The notes under the pieces are model-generated. The model was given only the letters and a program-made list of their open reading frames with translations, searched no databases and was not told the DNA's origin. From NCBI RefSeq assembly GCF_039534915.1, contig NZ_BAAAWE010000001.1, forward strand, positions 248,001 through 312,000: a DNA stretch of 64,000 nt. The letters run 5' to 3'. Origin of the DNA: Streptomyces roseofulvus. Lineage in GTDB: Bacteria > Actinomycetota > Actinomycetes > Streptomycetales > Streptomycetaceae. The translations under genes were made by a program, and so were the position numbers. Shown here in pieces: positions 1-7,700 of this stretch. The first letter of the stretch is position 1. The number at the start of each line of letters is the position of its first letter.

Positions 1-212
1 CCAGCCGGGCCAGCCGAGCAGTGGGTGGAGCGGGAAGGCGCAAACCGCCCGGTGCCCCGCGCACATGGCGAGGAGATCACCGTCGCCGTCGAGCCGGAGC
101 CGGTGGTTGTGCAGCTGGGCATATGGATCTCCCACACCAGAAGCCGGCGCGGCAGACTCACCGCCGACCAGCTCGCCTCGCTCCGAAGCTGGGGGTGGAC
201 TGGGCAGGCTGA
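1..212 (+). pseudogene. 3' end of a helicase-associated (HA) domain gene, frameshifted
   Basis: The window opens inside a coding region. Reading from base 1 gives a peptide with the helicase-associated repeat signature: a leader with RAHGEE, then LGIWISHTRSRRGRLTADQL, matching the family pattern LGxWxxxxRxxRGxLxxxQxxxL. The family end LGVDWAG plus stop is present, but in another frame: KLGVDWAG followed by TGA at 210-212. A one-base indel near 190-196 would join the two frames. HA domains occur in tandem at the C terminus of large actinobacterial superfamily-II helicases. I infer the last HA repeat of such a protein whose body lies left of the window, possibly a pseudogene or an assembly error. 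Only the tail is visible, so function rests on this one repeat. Confidence 0.6.
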
Positions 213-271
213 TGCCGGCGTCCGGCCGTTGAGCCGAACCGCGCGAGGCCCTGGACGCGACGGTCCCAGGG

Positions 272-1282
272 CTACGCGCAGTGTCTCGGCGGCTGCTCCC
301 GTGTGGGGCGCAGCCACGCGGGCCGGCGCTGGCCCGGAGGTTCGGCCCGGAGGGCGGGGAGGAGGGCGGCGACCCGGTCGAGCTGTTCGTGCTGGGCGTG
401 CAGGTCCGGGGCGCCGAGGCGGACGACGACGTGCTGGGCGCCGGCGGCGGCGTACTGTTCCAGCCGCTCGAGCACCTGGTCCGCGGAGCCCGTGACGACG
501 GCCTGGATCTTCTCCAGGTCCTTCAGCGGCATGCCGTAGGTGGCTCGCGCGTAGGCGTCCAGTGCGCGCCGGCCGCGCTCGGCGTCGTCGTCGACGCGCA
601 CCGAGACGAACAGCCCGGGCGTGACGTCTTCGGTGGCGCGTCCGGCTTCGGCCGCCGCGGCCCGGGCCGCGCGGAGGCCGGATGCGTAGTCGCCGGGGTC
701 GGGCGGGTAGGGCAGCCAGCCGTCGTACGAGTGGCCGGTTCGGGCCAGGGCCGTGGGAGTGGCTCCGCCGAGCCAGACGGGTGGCCCACCCGCCTGGTGG
801 GGCCTCGTCATGGCCGGGATGCCGTCGAATCGCAGGAACGTGCCGTGGAAGGAGGCCGCGCCGTCCCAGACCGCCCGCCACAGGGCGACGGTCTCGTCCA
901 GGCGTGCGAAGCGCCCCGCCCATGGCAGCTCGGACAGTGCGTAGAGGGGGCGGCCGAAGCGGCCGGGGAAACCGGCGCCGACTGTCACGACGAGCCGGCC
1001 TTCGGACAGCAGGTCGACCGAGGCGAGGGATTGCGCGGCCTGTACCGGGCGGCGCAGGTGCGGCAGCAGCGCTGCCGTCCCCAGCGTCACGGCTTCCGTC
1101 GCGGGGGCGAGTGCGGCCAGCATGGTCAGCGCCTCGACGCGGGGGCCGATGAGGGTGTCGTTGACGAAGAGGGAGGAGAAGCCGGCCCGTTCGGCCCGGC
1201 GTCCGAAGGCGACGAGGTCCCGAGGGTTGTCGGCCGGTCCCCACTGGGCGGATCCGGTAGGCAGCAGTACTCCGATGTCCAT
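272..1282 (-). CDS. LLM-class flavin-dependent oxidoreductase
   Basis: 336 aa, the usual size for the bacterial luciferase-like monooxygenase family (TIM barrel, FMN or F420 dependent, cytosolic). Visible family marks are the N-terminal strand MDIGVLLPTG, an early RAERAGFSSLFVND stretch, the conserved LASVDLLSEGRLVVTVGAG segment around residue 95, and a GGPPVWLGGATPTALAR segment near 170. I chose ATG 1282 because the family starts at this strand; an upstream TTG at 1318 would add 12 residues without family support. The gene is divergent from an XRE/MmyB regulator across about 85 bp that carries a palindrome, so that regulator is the likely controller. Substrate cannot be read from sequence. 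Confidence 0.87.
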   Translation of the reverse strand: MDIGVLLPTGSAQWGPADNPRDLVAFGRRAERAGFSSLFVNDTLIGPRVEALTMLAALAPATEAVTLGTAALLPHLRRPVQAAQSLASVDLLSEGRLVVTVGAGFPGRFGRPLYALSELPWAGRFARLDETVALWRAVWDGAASFHGTFLRFDGIPAMTRPHQAGGPPVWLGGATPTALARTGHSYDGWLPYPPDPGDYASGLRAARAAAAEAGRATEDVTPGLFVSVRVDDDAERGRRALDAYARATYGMPLKDLEKIQAVVTGSADQVLERLEQYAAAGAQHVVVRLGAPDLHAQHEQLDRVAALLPALRAEPPGQRRPAWLRPTREQPPRHCA

Positions 1283-1317
1283 GCCGGGGATCGTCGACGG
1301 CGGTGACGGTCGGCTCA

Positions 1318-1333
1318 ATTCCCTTGGGGGAAT
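1318..1333. promoter_or_regulatory. 16-bp palindrome between divergent oxidoreductase and XRE genes
   Basis: ATTCCC-TTGG-GGGAAT is a perfect inverted repeat with 6-bp arms. It lies in the short gap shared by the LLM oxidoreductase (minus) and the MmyB-type regulator (plus). A dimeric XRE protein could bind it and repress one or both genes; that role is inference. Confidence 0.35.
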
Positions 1334-1367
1334 GGTCTGGAAGCCCGCCTGCGGTTACAACAGGACC

Positions 1368-2147
1368 GTGGATTTCCCCCGTGCTCTTCGCGAGCACCGC
1401 GCCCGCCGCCGCCTGAGCCAGCTCGACCTCGCGCTGCGGGCGGGCACCACCCAGCGCCACCTCAGTTTCATCGAGTCCGGGAGGTCCGCTCCCGGCCGGA
1501 ACATGGTCGTGCGCCTGGCCGACTCGATGGACCTGCCCCTCCGGGAGCGCAACGATCTGCTGCTGCGGGCCGGCTACGCCCCTGCCCACCCGGAGACCCC
1601 GCTCGACGGACCGGCCCTGGCGCCCGTGCGCACGGCCCTCGATCACATCCTTCGCGGACACCTTCCCTACCCGGCGCTGGTCGTCGAGGGCGGAGGCGGC
1701 CTCATCGCCGCCAACGCCGCTTTCGACCTGCTCGCCGAGGGCGCCGCCCCTGAACTCCTCGGGCCGGGCACGAACGTCTACCGGCTTGCCCTGCATCCCC
1801 GGGGCATCGCGCCCCGTGTCCTGAACCTCGCCGAATGGGCGCGCCACGTCCTGGCCCGCCTCGGCCACCTGGCGGAGCTCCGCGACGAGCTCGCCGGATA
1901 CGTCCCCGCCCCGGACCCGTCCGGGACGGCCCTCGGGTTCGCGGTGCCGCTGCGCCTGCGCTCTCCGTACGGCGAACTCCGCCTCATGACGACCGTCACG
2001 AGCTTCGCCACCGCCGTCGACGTGACCCTCTCCGAGCTGAAGCTCGAAGCGTTCCTGCCGGCCGATCAGGCGACGGCCGACGCGCTCCTGACAGCGGCAG
2101 CGGTGGCTGAGGCGCGGGCGGACGGGGATCCGGGGCGGCGGAAGTGA
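1368..2147 (+). CDS. XRE-family regulator with MmyB-like ligand-binding domain
   Basis: 259 aa from GTG 1368. An N-terminal helix-turn-helix (residues about 8-60) contains RLSQLDLALRAGTTQRHLSF followed by IESGRSAPGR, the hallmark of this Streptomyces regulator class. Residues about 95-245 form the MmyB-type ligand-binding domain, with the typical YPALVVEGGGGLIAANAAF and NVYRLALHPRGIAPRVLNLAEW segments. Members usually control a divergent oxidoreductase, which fits the LLM gene next door. ATG 1332 is an alternative start 12 codons upstream, but its purine run sits too close to the codon. Family assignment is firm; the ligand is unknown. Confidence 0.88.
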   Translation: MDFPRALREHRARRRLSQLDLALRAGTTQRHLSFIESGRSAPGRNMVVRLADSMDLPLRERNDLLLRAGYAPAHPETPLDGPALAPVRTALDHILRGHLPYPALVVEGGGGLIAANAAFDLLAEGAAPELLGPGTNVYRLALHPRGIAPRVLNLAEWARHVLARLGHLAELRDELAGYVPAPDPSGTALGFAVPLRLRSPYGELRLMTTVTSFATAVDVTLSELKLEAFLPADQATADALLTAAAVAEARADGDPGRRK

Positions 2148-2183
2148 CCTTCTGGGCCGGAGAGCACCGGGTGAGCGGGGGTG

Positions 2184-2303
2184 ATGCGGAGGACGGCGGT
2201 CGCCGCGGTCATGGGGTGCGTCGTACTGGCGACGGCGTCCTGGGCGGATGCACGGAGTCCGTCGGCGTCGATGCCGGCGCCGGCGCCGGGGATGGCCGGC
2301 TGA
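2184..2303 (+). CDS. possible small secreted peptide or remnant
   Basis: ATG 2184 opens a 39-codon frame starting MRRTAVAAVMGCVVLATASW and then Ala/Ser/Pro-rich: basic start, hydrophobic core and small residues, like a signal peptide. It stops at TGA 2301-2303. The next bases read in another frame as an Ala/Ser/Glu-rich segment (VGDAVAEGRERVSAAASG), so this may be the head of a frameshifted secreted protein rather than a complete gene. No recognised family, and no strong ribosome binding site. Confidence 0.22.
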   Translation: MRRTAVAAVMGCVVLATASWADARSPSASMPAPAPGMAG

Positions 2304-2515
2304 GAGGCTTCGGCGGGCGTGTCGGTGGGCCCGTGCCGTCCGTCAGAGTGCCGGGGAGCGTGGGCGACGCCGTCGCCGAGGGGCGCGAGCGGGTGTCGGC
2401 CGCAGCCTCGGGCCGCAGCGCGCTCTGCGCCGAGGAGTTGTCGGTGGTGTGTGGGGCTACGGGCGGGCGCTGTTCGCTTGGGAGGCCCTGGGTGGGACTC
2501 GGTCCGGGCATGTCG

Positions 2516-2925
2516 TCACGCAGGACATGCGCGGGGTGAGGAACCGAGGGCTCGGTGGTATCGGGTGTAGGTCTCGAAGACCTCGGCGACCTGGAAGCCG
2601 AGTCGGTGCAGCACGGTGCTGCTCTTGCCGTTTCCGTGGGTGACGCCCGCGAACACGTCGGTGGCACCCAGGACAGCGGCTCCGTACCCGATCAGCGCCC
2701 GGCAGGCTGCGGTGGCGTACCCCTGTCCTGTTGCCTCGTGGTCGAGCCAGTATCCGAGACCGTACTTGGGTGGGTCGACGGCTACGAGGTCAACGCGGCC
2801 GATGAGGGTGCCGTGAAGGCGTGATATTCGGCGGCTCGCTCAGCAGTGAGGGCGCACAACGTCAGTTGGGAGACGCTGGTTTCAAGTGCGGGAAAGACGT
2901 GCTTGTCGTGGTGACGGACGGCCAT
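2516..2925 (-). pseudogene. GNAT acetyltransferase pseudogene with internal deletion
   Basis: On the minus strand, ATG 2925 begins a frame reading LTLCALTAERAAEYHAF, the usual opening of a RimJ/RimL-type GNAT. Near 2818 coding continues in a different frame with HGTLIGRVDLVAVDPP, then GLGYWLDHEATGQGYATAAC (the acetyl-CoA binding motif Q/GxGxG/A) and SSTVLHRLGFQVAEVFETYT, ending at TGA 2516. The product is about 136 residues against about 180 for the family, so roughly 50 residues between the first strand and motif A are missing at the frame junction. This looks like an internal deletion that left a frameshift, so the enzyme is probably inactive. Confidence 0.68.
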
Positions 2926-3278
2926 GTCGGCTGACCCTACGACGAAGGGCCGGCCCCTGCCATGGCATTCCTGGTGGCGTGAAACGAGGGGGTGGTGGTC
3001 GGGCGTGCAGCCGGGGCGGGTGCCGGAGAGACTGCCGTCGGCCAGGGCCGGGCGGTACTGGATCTCGTCGAGCCTGTGCTCACAGTCCGGGTGATCCGAC
3101 GCAGGTCGGCGTCGGCGAGGCTGCCGATGTCGCGTTGATCTGCGGCCGGCGGCTGTTGTGAGCGCACCCGTCCTGGCCAGCCGCACGAGCTGGGCACAGC
3201 CGCCGGACACGTCCGCGACTTCGGCGCCGGAGCTCGGACTGCGGCTCTCGGCTCATCGGACAAACGTACGATGCCCTC
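2926..3278. other. gap without a supported gene
   Basis: I see no frame here with protein-like composition and a plausible start. It separates the deleted GNAT from the hypothetical gene at 3279. A TACGAT hexamer at 3267-3272, six bases before that gene's ATG, could be a -10 element for a leaderless or near-leaderless transcript, but no good -35 was found. Confidence 0.3.
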
Positions 3279-3824
3279 ATGACGCTCTACTTCGACGCGG
3301 CGGCGGCGCTGTTCCAGGTCTACCCGAGCTGTAACGGTCTCTGGGAGGACCGCCTGTGGCTCAACGTCCCGGGGCCCGTGTACGGCGCCGAGACGGACAA
3401 CTGCGCGACGGGTCGACTCGAAGCTCCGCGTCACATCCACTACGGCGGTCAGTACCTCACCGAGTACGTGTACCGCCAGCCGCGCACACCGGACGAGGTG
3501 AGAGACGTGCTCGATGCCATCGAGGCGGACCCCATGGACGGCTACGCCTGGGACGGAGACCAGTGGTGGACACCGGAGTCGGTCCGGGAGTGGTGGCGGG
3601 ACCGGAAGCGGATCCTGGAGTACCTGAGAGACCAAATGCGGGAGTGGGAGCGGTACGACCGGTGGATCCCGGACCAGCGCGCGGTGGAGGGCGCCCTGGA
3701 CTTCGCGGCCTACATCGCCGGCGGCACCGACTCCGGAAGCCTGGAGACGGACCTGCGGATCTACCTCTACTGGCTGCAGGAACGCCGCTCTCCAACCCCG
3801 GCCGACCGACTCCCCGAACTCTAG
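3279..3824 (+). CDS. conserved hypothetical protein, aromatic and acidic
   Basis: 181 aa, cytosolic by composition, with no signal peptide or membrane segment. It is rich in Trp, Tyr, Asp and Glu and opens with MTLYFDAAAALFQVYPSCNG. There is a run of Trp residues near 105-115 (DGDQWWTPESVREWWRDR) and a charged helical C-terminal half. I recall similar Streptomyces proteins of unknown function but recognise no catalytic motif. It stands alone between a GNAT pseudogene and an IS remnant, so its neighbours give no functional clue. Codon use is normal and the frame intact, so I consider the gene real. Confidence 0.72.
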   Translation: MTLYFDAAAALFQVYPSCNGLWEDRLWLNVPGPVYGAETDNCATGRLEAPRHIHYGGQYLTEYVYRQPRTPDEVRDVLDAIEADPMDGYAWDGDQWWTPESVREWWRDRKRILEYLRDQMREWERYDRWIPDQRAVEGALDFAAYIAGGTDSGSLETDLRIYLYWLQERRSPTPADRLPEL

Positions 3825-4290
3825 GGCCTTCGCTTGGGAGCACCTCCTCGCCGACCCGATGAAGATCGCGGCGAGGTACATGGTGCCGTCTTGTCGTAGC
3901 GAGTGGCCAGGCCCCCGCCACTGCCGAGCCCGTTGATCCGCCGCTCGAATTCCGCGTCGCCGCAGATCACGGCGGATCGCCCGGGACGAGCACGTCCTGT
4001 CGGCCAGGACCGCCTTCGGGGCGACCCAGGTACGGCCGATGCGCCAGGGCGCTTCAGCGTGCCTTGACCTGGGCGAACTCCCATGCATCACCCGCCTGGC
4101 CGGGCGCGAGAACGAAGGCGAGCGGCCGGCAGCGGCGAGGTGGTTCTTCGTGGTCAGCCCGCCGCGGGACCGTCCGAGGGCATGATCGTGCGGCGGGCCG
4201 ACGTGCCGAGCGAGACGGCGGTCGGCGCACAACCGGCCTTTCAGGGGGCAGCCCACCGGCTGCCCCCTGAAAGCACCACACCTGACAGCC
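3825..4290 (-). mobile_element. degraded IS5-type transposase remnant
   Basis: Pieces of one transposase can be read on the minus strand in changing frames. From high to low coordinate they are HDHALGRSRGGLTTKNHLAA, PLAFVLAPGQAGDAWEF, PKAVLADRTCSSRAIRRDLR and GGLATRYDKTA. These match, in order, the IS5/IS427-group DDE transposase core seen in Streptomyces (ALGRSRGGLTTKIHL, PLAFVLTPGQ, LADKAYSSRAIR, GLATRYDK). At least three frameshifts and large gaps are needed, and total length is about half of an intact gene, so it is dead. It lies directly beyond the toxin-immunity end of the Rhs locus, a usual recombination site. No terminal inverted repeats or target duplication could be placed. Confidence 0.72.
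4238..4273. repeat. perfect 16-bp inverted repeat with 4-nt loop
   Basis: Left arm CTTTCAGGGGGCAGCC (4238-4253), loop CACC, right arm its exact complement (4258-4273). It falls at the upstream edge of the transposase remnant and about 85 bp beyond the immunity gene stop (4359). It may be a rho-independent-type terminator for the Rhs-immunity operon without a clear T tract, or the trace of a small insertion or inverted duplication in the transposase. Confidence 0.6.
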
Positions 4291-4358
4291 CAGCGGCTCG
4301 CCGGGGCCGACGGGGCTTCGGTGGGCGGCCGGATCGTGGCGAGTCCGCCGGGCGCAGG

Positions 4359-4781
4359 CTACCGGACCTGCAAGCGGCGGACGTCCATCTGGTCGCCCCA
4401 CCCGCGCTGCAGACACGCGCGGACAAGCTCGTCACGGACCGCCGCCAAGGAGCGGGCTGCCTCCTGGGCGTCGACCGCGACCACCCTGGCACCGGAGGTG
4501 CCGGAGGCATTGACCGTGACCTCCAGGGTGCCGCCGTTCTCGCGGCCGACCAGATCCAACCAGAAGGGGCCGTCGAAGAAGCGAACCCTCCTGCGGTCGC
4601 CGTCTCCGCTGCGGACATGGGCTACCGCGTCGAGCAGTTCCGCCAGGAAGGCGACCGGCATGTCGTTCCAGTGGGGTTCCGGGAACGCGAGTCCCGAGAT
4701 CTCGACCCAGATGTTGCCCCACACGGAACCCGACCTGGCGAGATCGAGAGATTCCGTGTCGCAGACCAGCTTGAATTCCAT
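4359..4781 (-). CDS. probable immunity protein for the Rhs toxin
   Basis: 140 aa, no signal peptide, acidic, rich in beta-forming segments (MEFKLVCDTESLDLARSG, NIWVEISGLAFPEPHWNDMP, VRFFDGPFWLDLVG) and a helical C-terminal part. ATG 4781 lies 5 bp after the Rhs stop (TGA 4787-4789), with a ribosome binding site (GGAGG) inside the last Rhs codons, so it is translationally coupled. In polymorphic toxin systems the gene immediately 3' of the toxin domain encodes the cognate cytosolic immunity protein; I infer that role from position. I do not recognise a named immunity family, though the layout resembles small DUF-type immunity proteins of actinobacteria. Confidence 0.75.
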   Translation of the reverse strand: MEFKLVCDTESLDLARSGSVWGNIWVEISGLAFPEPHWNDMPVAFLAELLDAVAHVRSGDGDRRRVRFFDGPFWLDLVGRENGGTLEVTVNASGTSGARVVAVDAQEAARSLAAVRDELVRACLQRGWGDQMDVRRLQVR

Positions 4782-4786
4782 CTGCT

Positions 4787-7700
4787 TCACCTCCACACCG
4801 GGTAGGCGGTCTCGATCATGCGCGTCTCCTTGTTCACCCACATCTCGACATCGAGCCCATTCGCCGATCCCCGCAGGAACACCCGGTTCCCTTGAGAACG
4901 CCCGGCGACCGAAGAGGACTTGTACGCCTGCCGGATGGTGGACTCGATCTCGCCCGGGGACATGTAGTCCGGGAACTTGGTCTTGATGCCGCTCTGCTTG
5001 TACGTCTTGCCTGCCGATGTGTGACGGTCCAGGACGTGGTCCATGTCCACGTCCACCTTGCGCCATCCCGGAAGGTTGACGGGTTTCGGGCAGTTGGTGT
5101 TGTGAACAAGGACCGGGGTCCCGCCCGCCAGCACATAGTAGGTGTGGACCTGTTCGACCGTGAGGTCGATCGTCCGCTGTCGCTTCTCGTAGCTCCTCGT
5201 CCTCTCGACCGTGGCCGTGCCACCGTCCGGCGTCCTCAAGGTCATGCCGACGGTCAGCGAGCCGGCGTCGATCCAGCGCTGCTGCGCGGATGCCCAGAAG
5301 GGGTGGGTCGTCGTGGTGGTCAGGACCTCGTCGGCGCGGGCGTCACCGGTGGAGATCGTGAGGTCGACGAAGTGCTTGTCGTCCTCGGTGAGGATCGTGG
5401 CCACGACCCTGCTGTGGCTCGTTCGGCCGGTCTCGGGGTCGGTGACCACGATCAGGTCGCCGACCTCCACGTCCTCGATCGCCTTCGTCGAGCCGTCGGC
5501 CATCAGCACCCGGGTGTCCGGGGTGAAGCTGTGGCTCGCCTGTGCGACCAGGCACTCGATGGGGGCCATGTCCCCCTTCTTCAGCCCGGCCTTGATGGCC
5601 TTGCCGACGACCTTCACGCCCTTGCCGAGCAGGCCGGTGCCGACGCTGATGGCCGCGTCGATGGCCGCTGCCTTGCAGGCGCCGGCGTTGCCCCGGTAGC
5701 AGCCGACGTAGTCGTCCACGCCGAGGATCTCGAGGATCCCGGGGCCGTCGGTGGGTCCGAACCAGCCCAGTTTCGCGATGGCCTGGCAGAAGTCGGAGCC
5801 CGCCTTCTCCCCGCCGGTGCAGTGCATGGCACGTGCCCAGTTCTGCAGGTTGCCCTCGTACGAGATCCGTTCGGAGTAGTACGGGAAGACCTCGACCAGT
5901 TCCGTCTGCGTCGGGATGTAGACGCCCTGGATGGTGATCGAGTCGTTCTTGGCGACGATCACGATCGGCTTCTGACCGTAGGTGCCCGACTTCTTCGCTT
6001 CCTCGGCCATGGCCGAGGCCGTCTCGTTGCAGCTCGTGGCGGACGTGGGGCAGTTGTTGGACGTGCCGTTGATGACGCCGTCCGTGTCCCCCGGGACTCC
6101 GGCGCAGATGCCGTCGGCTCCGCCCCCGGGGGATCCGTGGATGCACCTGAGGCCGTCGGGGTCGCTGAAGGTGAGCGGGCTGTTGTTGGCGTAGGCGTAG
6201 CCGTTGAGGGATTGCGGGTCGGTGGGGGCCAGGAGCGGGTCGACCGAGAGGAAGCGGCCGAGTGCCGGGTCGTACTCGCGGGCGCCGAGGTGGTGGAGCC
6301 CTGTGGAGGCGGAGTCGTCCTCGCCACCGACGAAGCCCTGTGCGCCGGGCCAGGTGGCAGGGGCGGTGCCGCGGACTCCGCCGAAGGGGAGGGAACGTCG
6401 CTGGGTGAGCTGCTGGCTGGTGGCCTTGATCGAGAGTTCCCCGGTGCCGAGGTGGTCGGCGAGGGTGAAGGAGACCGATCCGTCGTCCTCGATCACGGCC
6501 TGGTGGCCTCCGCCGAGGTCGGCGACGCGGGTGACCTTGGCTGTCGTGGCGCCCTTGGGCAGCGTCACGCGGGAGGCGCCGAGGTAGAGCGTGGTCTCCT
6601 TGGCGGTCCGTGCGATCAGCCGGTTGCCCTCGGCGTCGTACAGGTACTCGGTGACGTCGTCCGGCGCGCCCTCGACGGGCTTGGTGACCTTGGCGAGCCG
6701 GCCTTCGGGGTCCCAGGTCAGTCGTTGAGTGGTGCCGGCGACGGTCCGGCGCTCGGTGTTGCCGAGCGCGTCGTAGCCGTAGGTGTCCTGGGCCGTCCCT
6801 CCGGGGCCGGTCTGGTCGACGGCGGTGACGGCGTGGGGACGGGGCGCGCCCGGAGCGGGGTAGGTGTAGGTGCGTTTCGTGTCCTTCGTGGCGTCGCCGG
6901 TGAGGTCGTGGATGGTCTCGCCGGTCCGGTTGCCGGTCACGTCGTAGGTGTACGAGTGCCAGTAGGGCGCCGGTCCCCCGACGATCGTGCCGCTGGGCTC
7001 CCTGGCGCAGGTGGCGACGGGCTGCGTCCATGCCGTGGTGAGGCGGCGCAGGTGGTCGTAGGCGAAGCACTGGTTGTCGGTGCCGGAGCGTGAGACGTCC
7101 GAGACGCCCAGGATGTTGCCCGCCTGGTCGTAGCGGTAGGTGTCGTGGCGGTCGACGCCCGGCACGTCCTGGCGGTCGACCCGGGCGGTGGCCAGGCGCT
7201 GGGTGCCCCACTCGTAGGTGTTGGTCGCCCAGATCTTCTTGCCGCCGTTGTGGGAGAACTCGTGCTGGAGCGGCTTGCCGGTGAGGCTGTAGGCGGTGGT
7301 GGCGGCGAGGCCCTGGCTGCCGTTGACGGCGAGGGGACGGAGGGTCTGGGCCTCGTAGGTGAAGGCGAGGGCCATGGCGGGCTGGCTGCCGGCCGCCGGG
7401 AATCCGACGGCGCTGAGGGTGCCGTCGCCGTTGTAGCTGGTCGTCGACGTGTAGGTGCCGTCGAGGGCGTCGTCCTCACTGGCGGGGACGGTCACGGAGG
7501 ACCGGGTCACCCGGTACAGCCGGTCGTAAGCGACGATCTTGCGGGTGTAGGCGTCGGTTCCGACGTAGCGGGTGGATTCCGCGAGGTGGCCCTTGGCGCC
7601 GCTGACGGTGTCGTAGGTCCACTTGGCACGCAGGGTGCCTGTGGCGCTGTTCTCGCGGAGTTCGGTGCGGCGTCCGAGCCCGTCGTAGACGTGGTACAGG

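Noticed and set aside
4892..7093. Plus-strand frame of 733 codons across the Rhs C-terminal half
   Set aside because: Shadow of the GC-biased minus-strand gene; composition is low complexity and there is no start signal.
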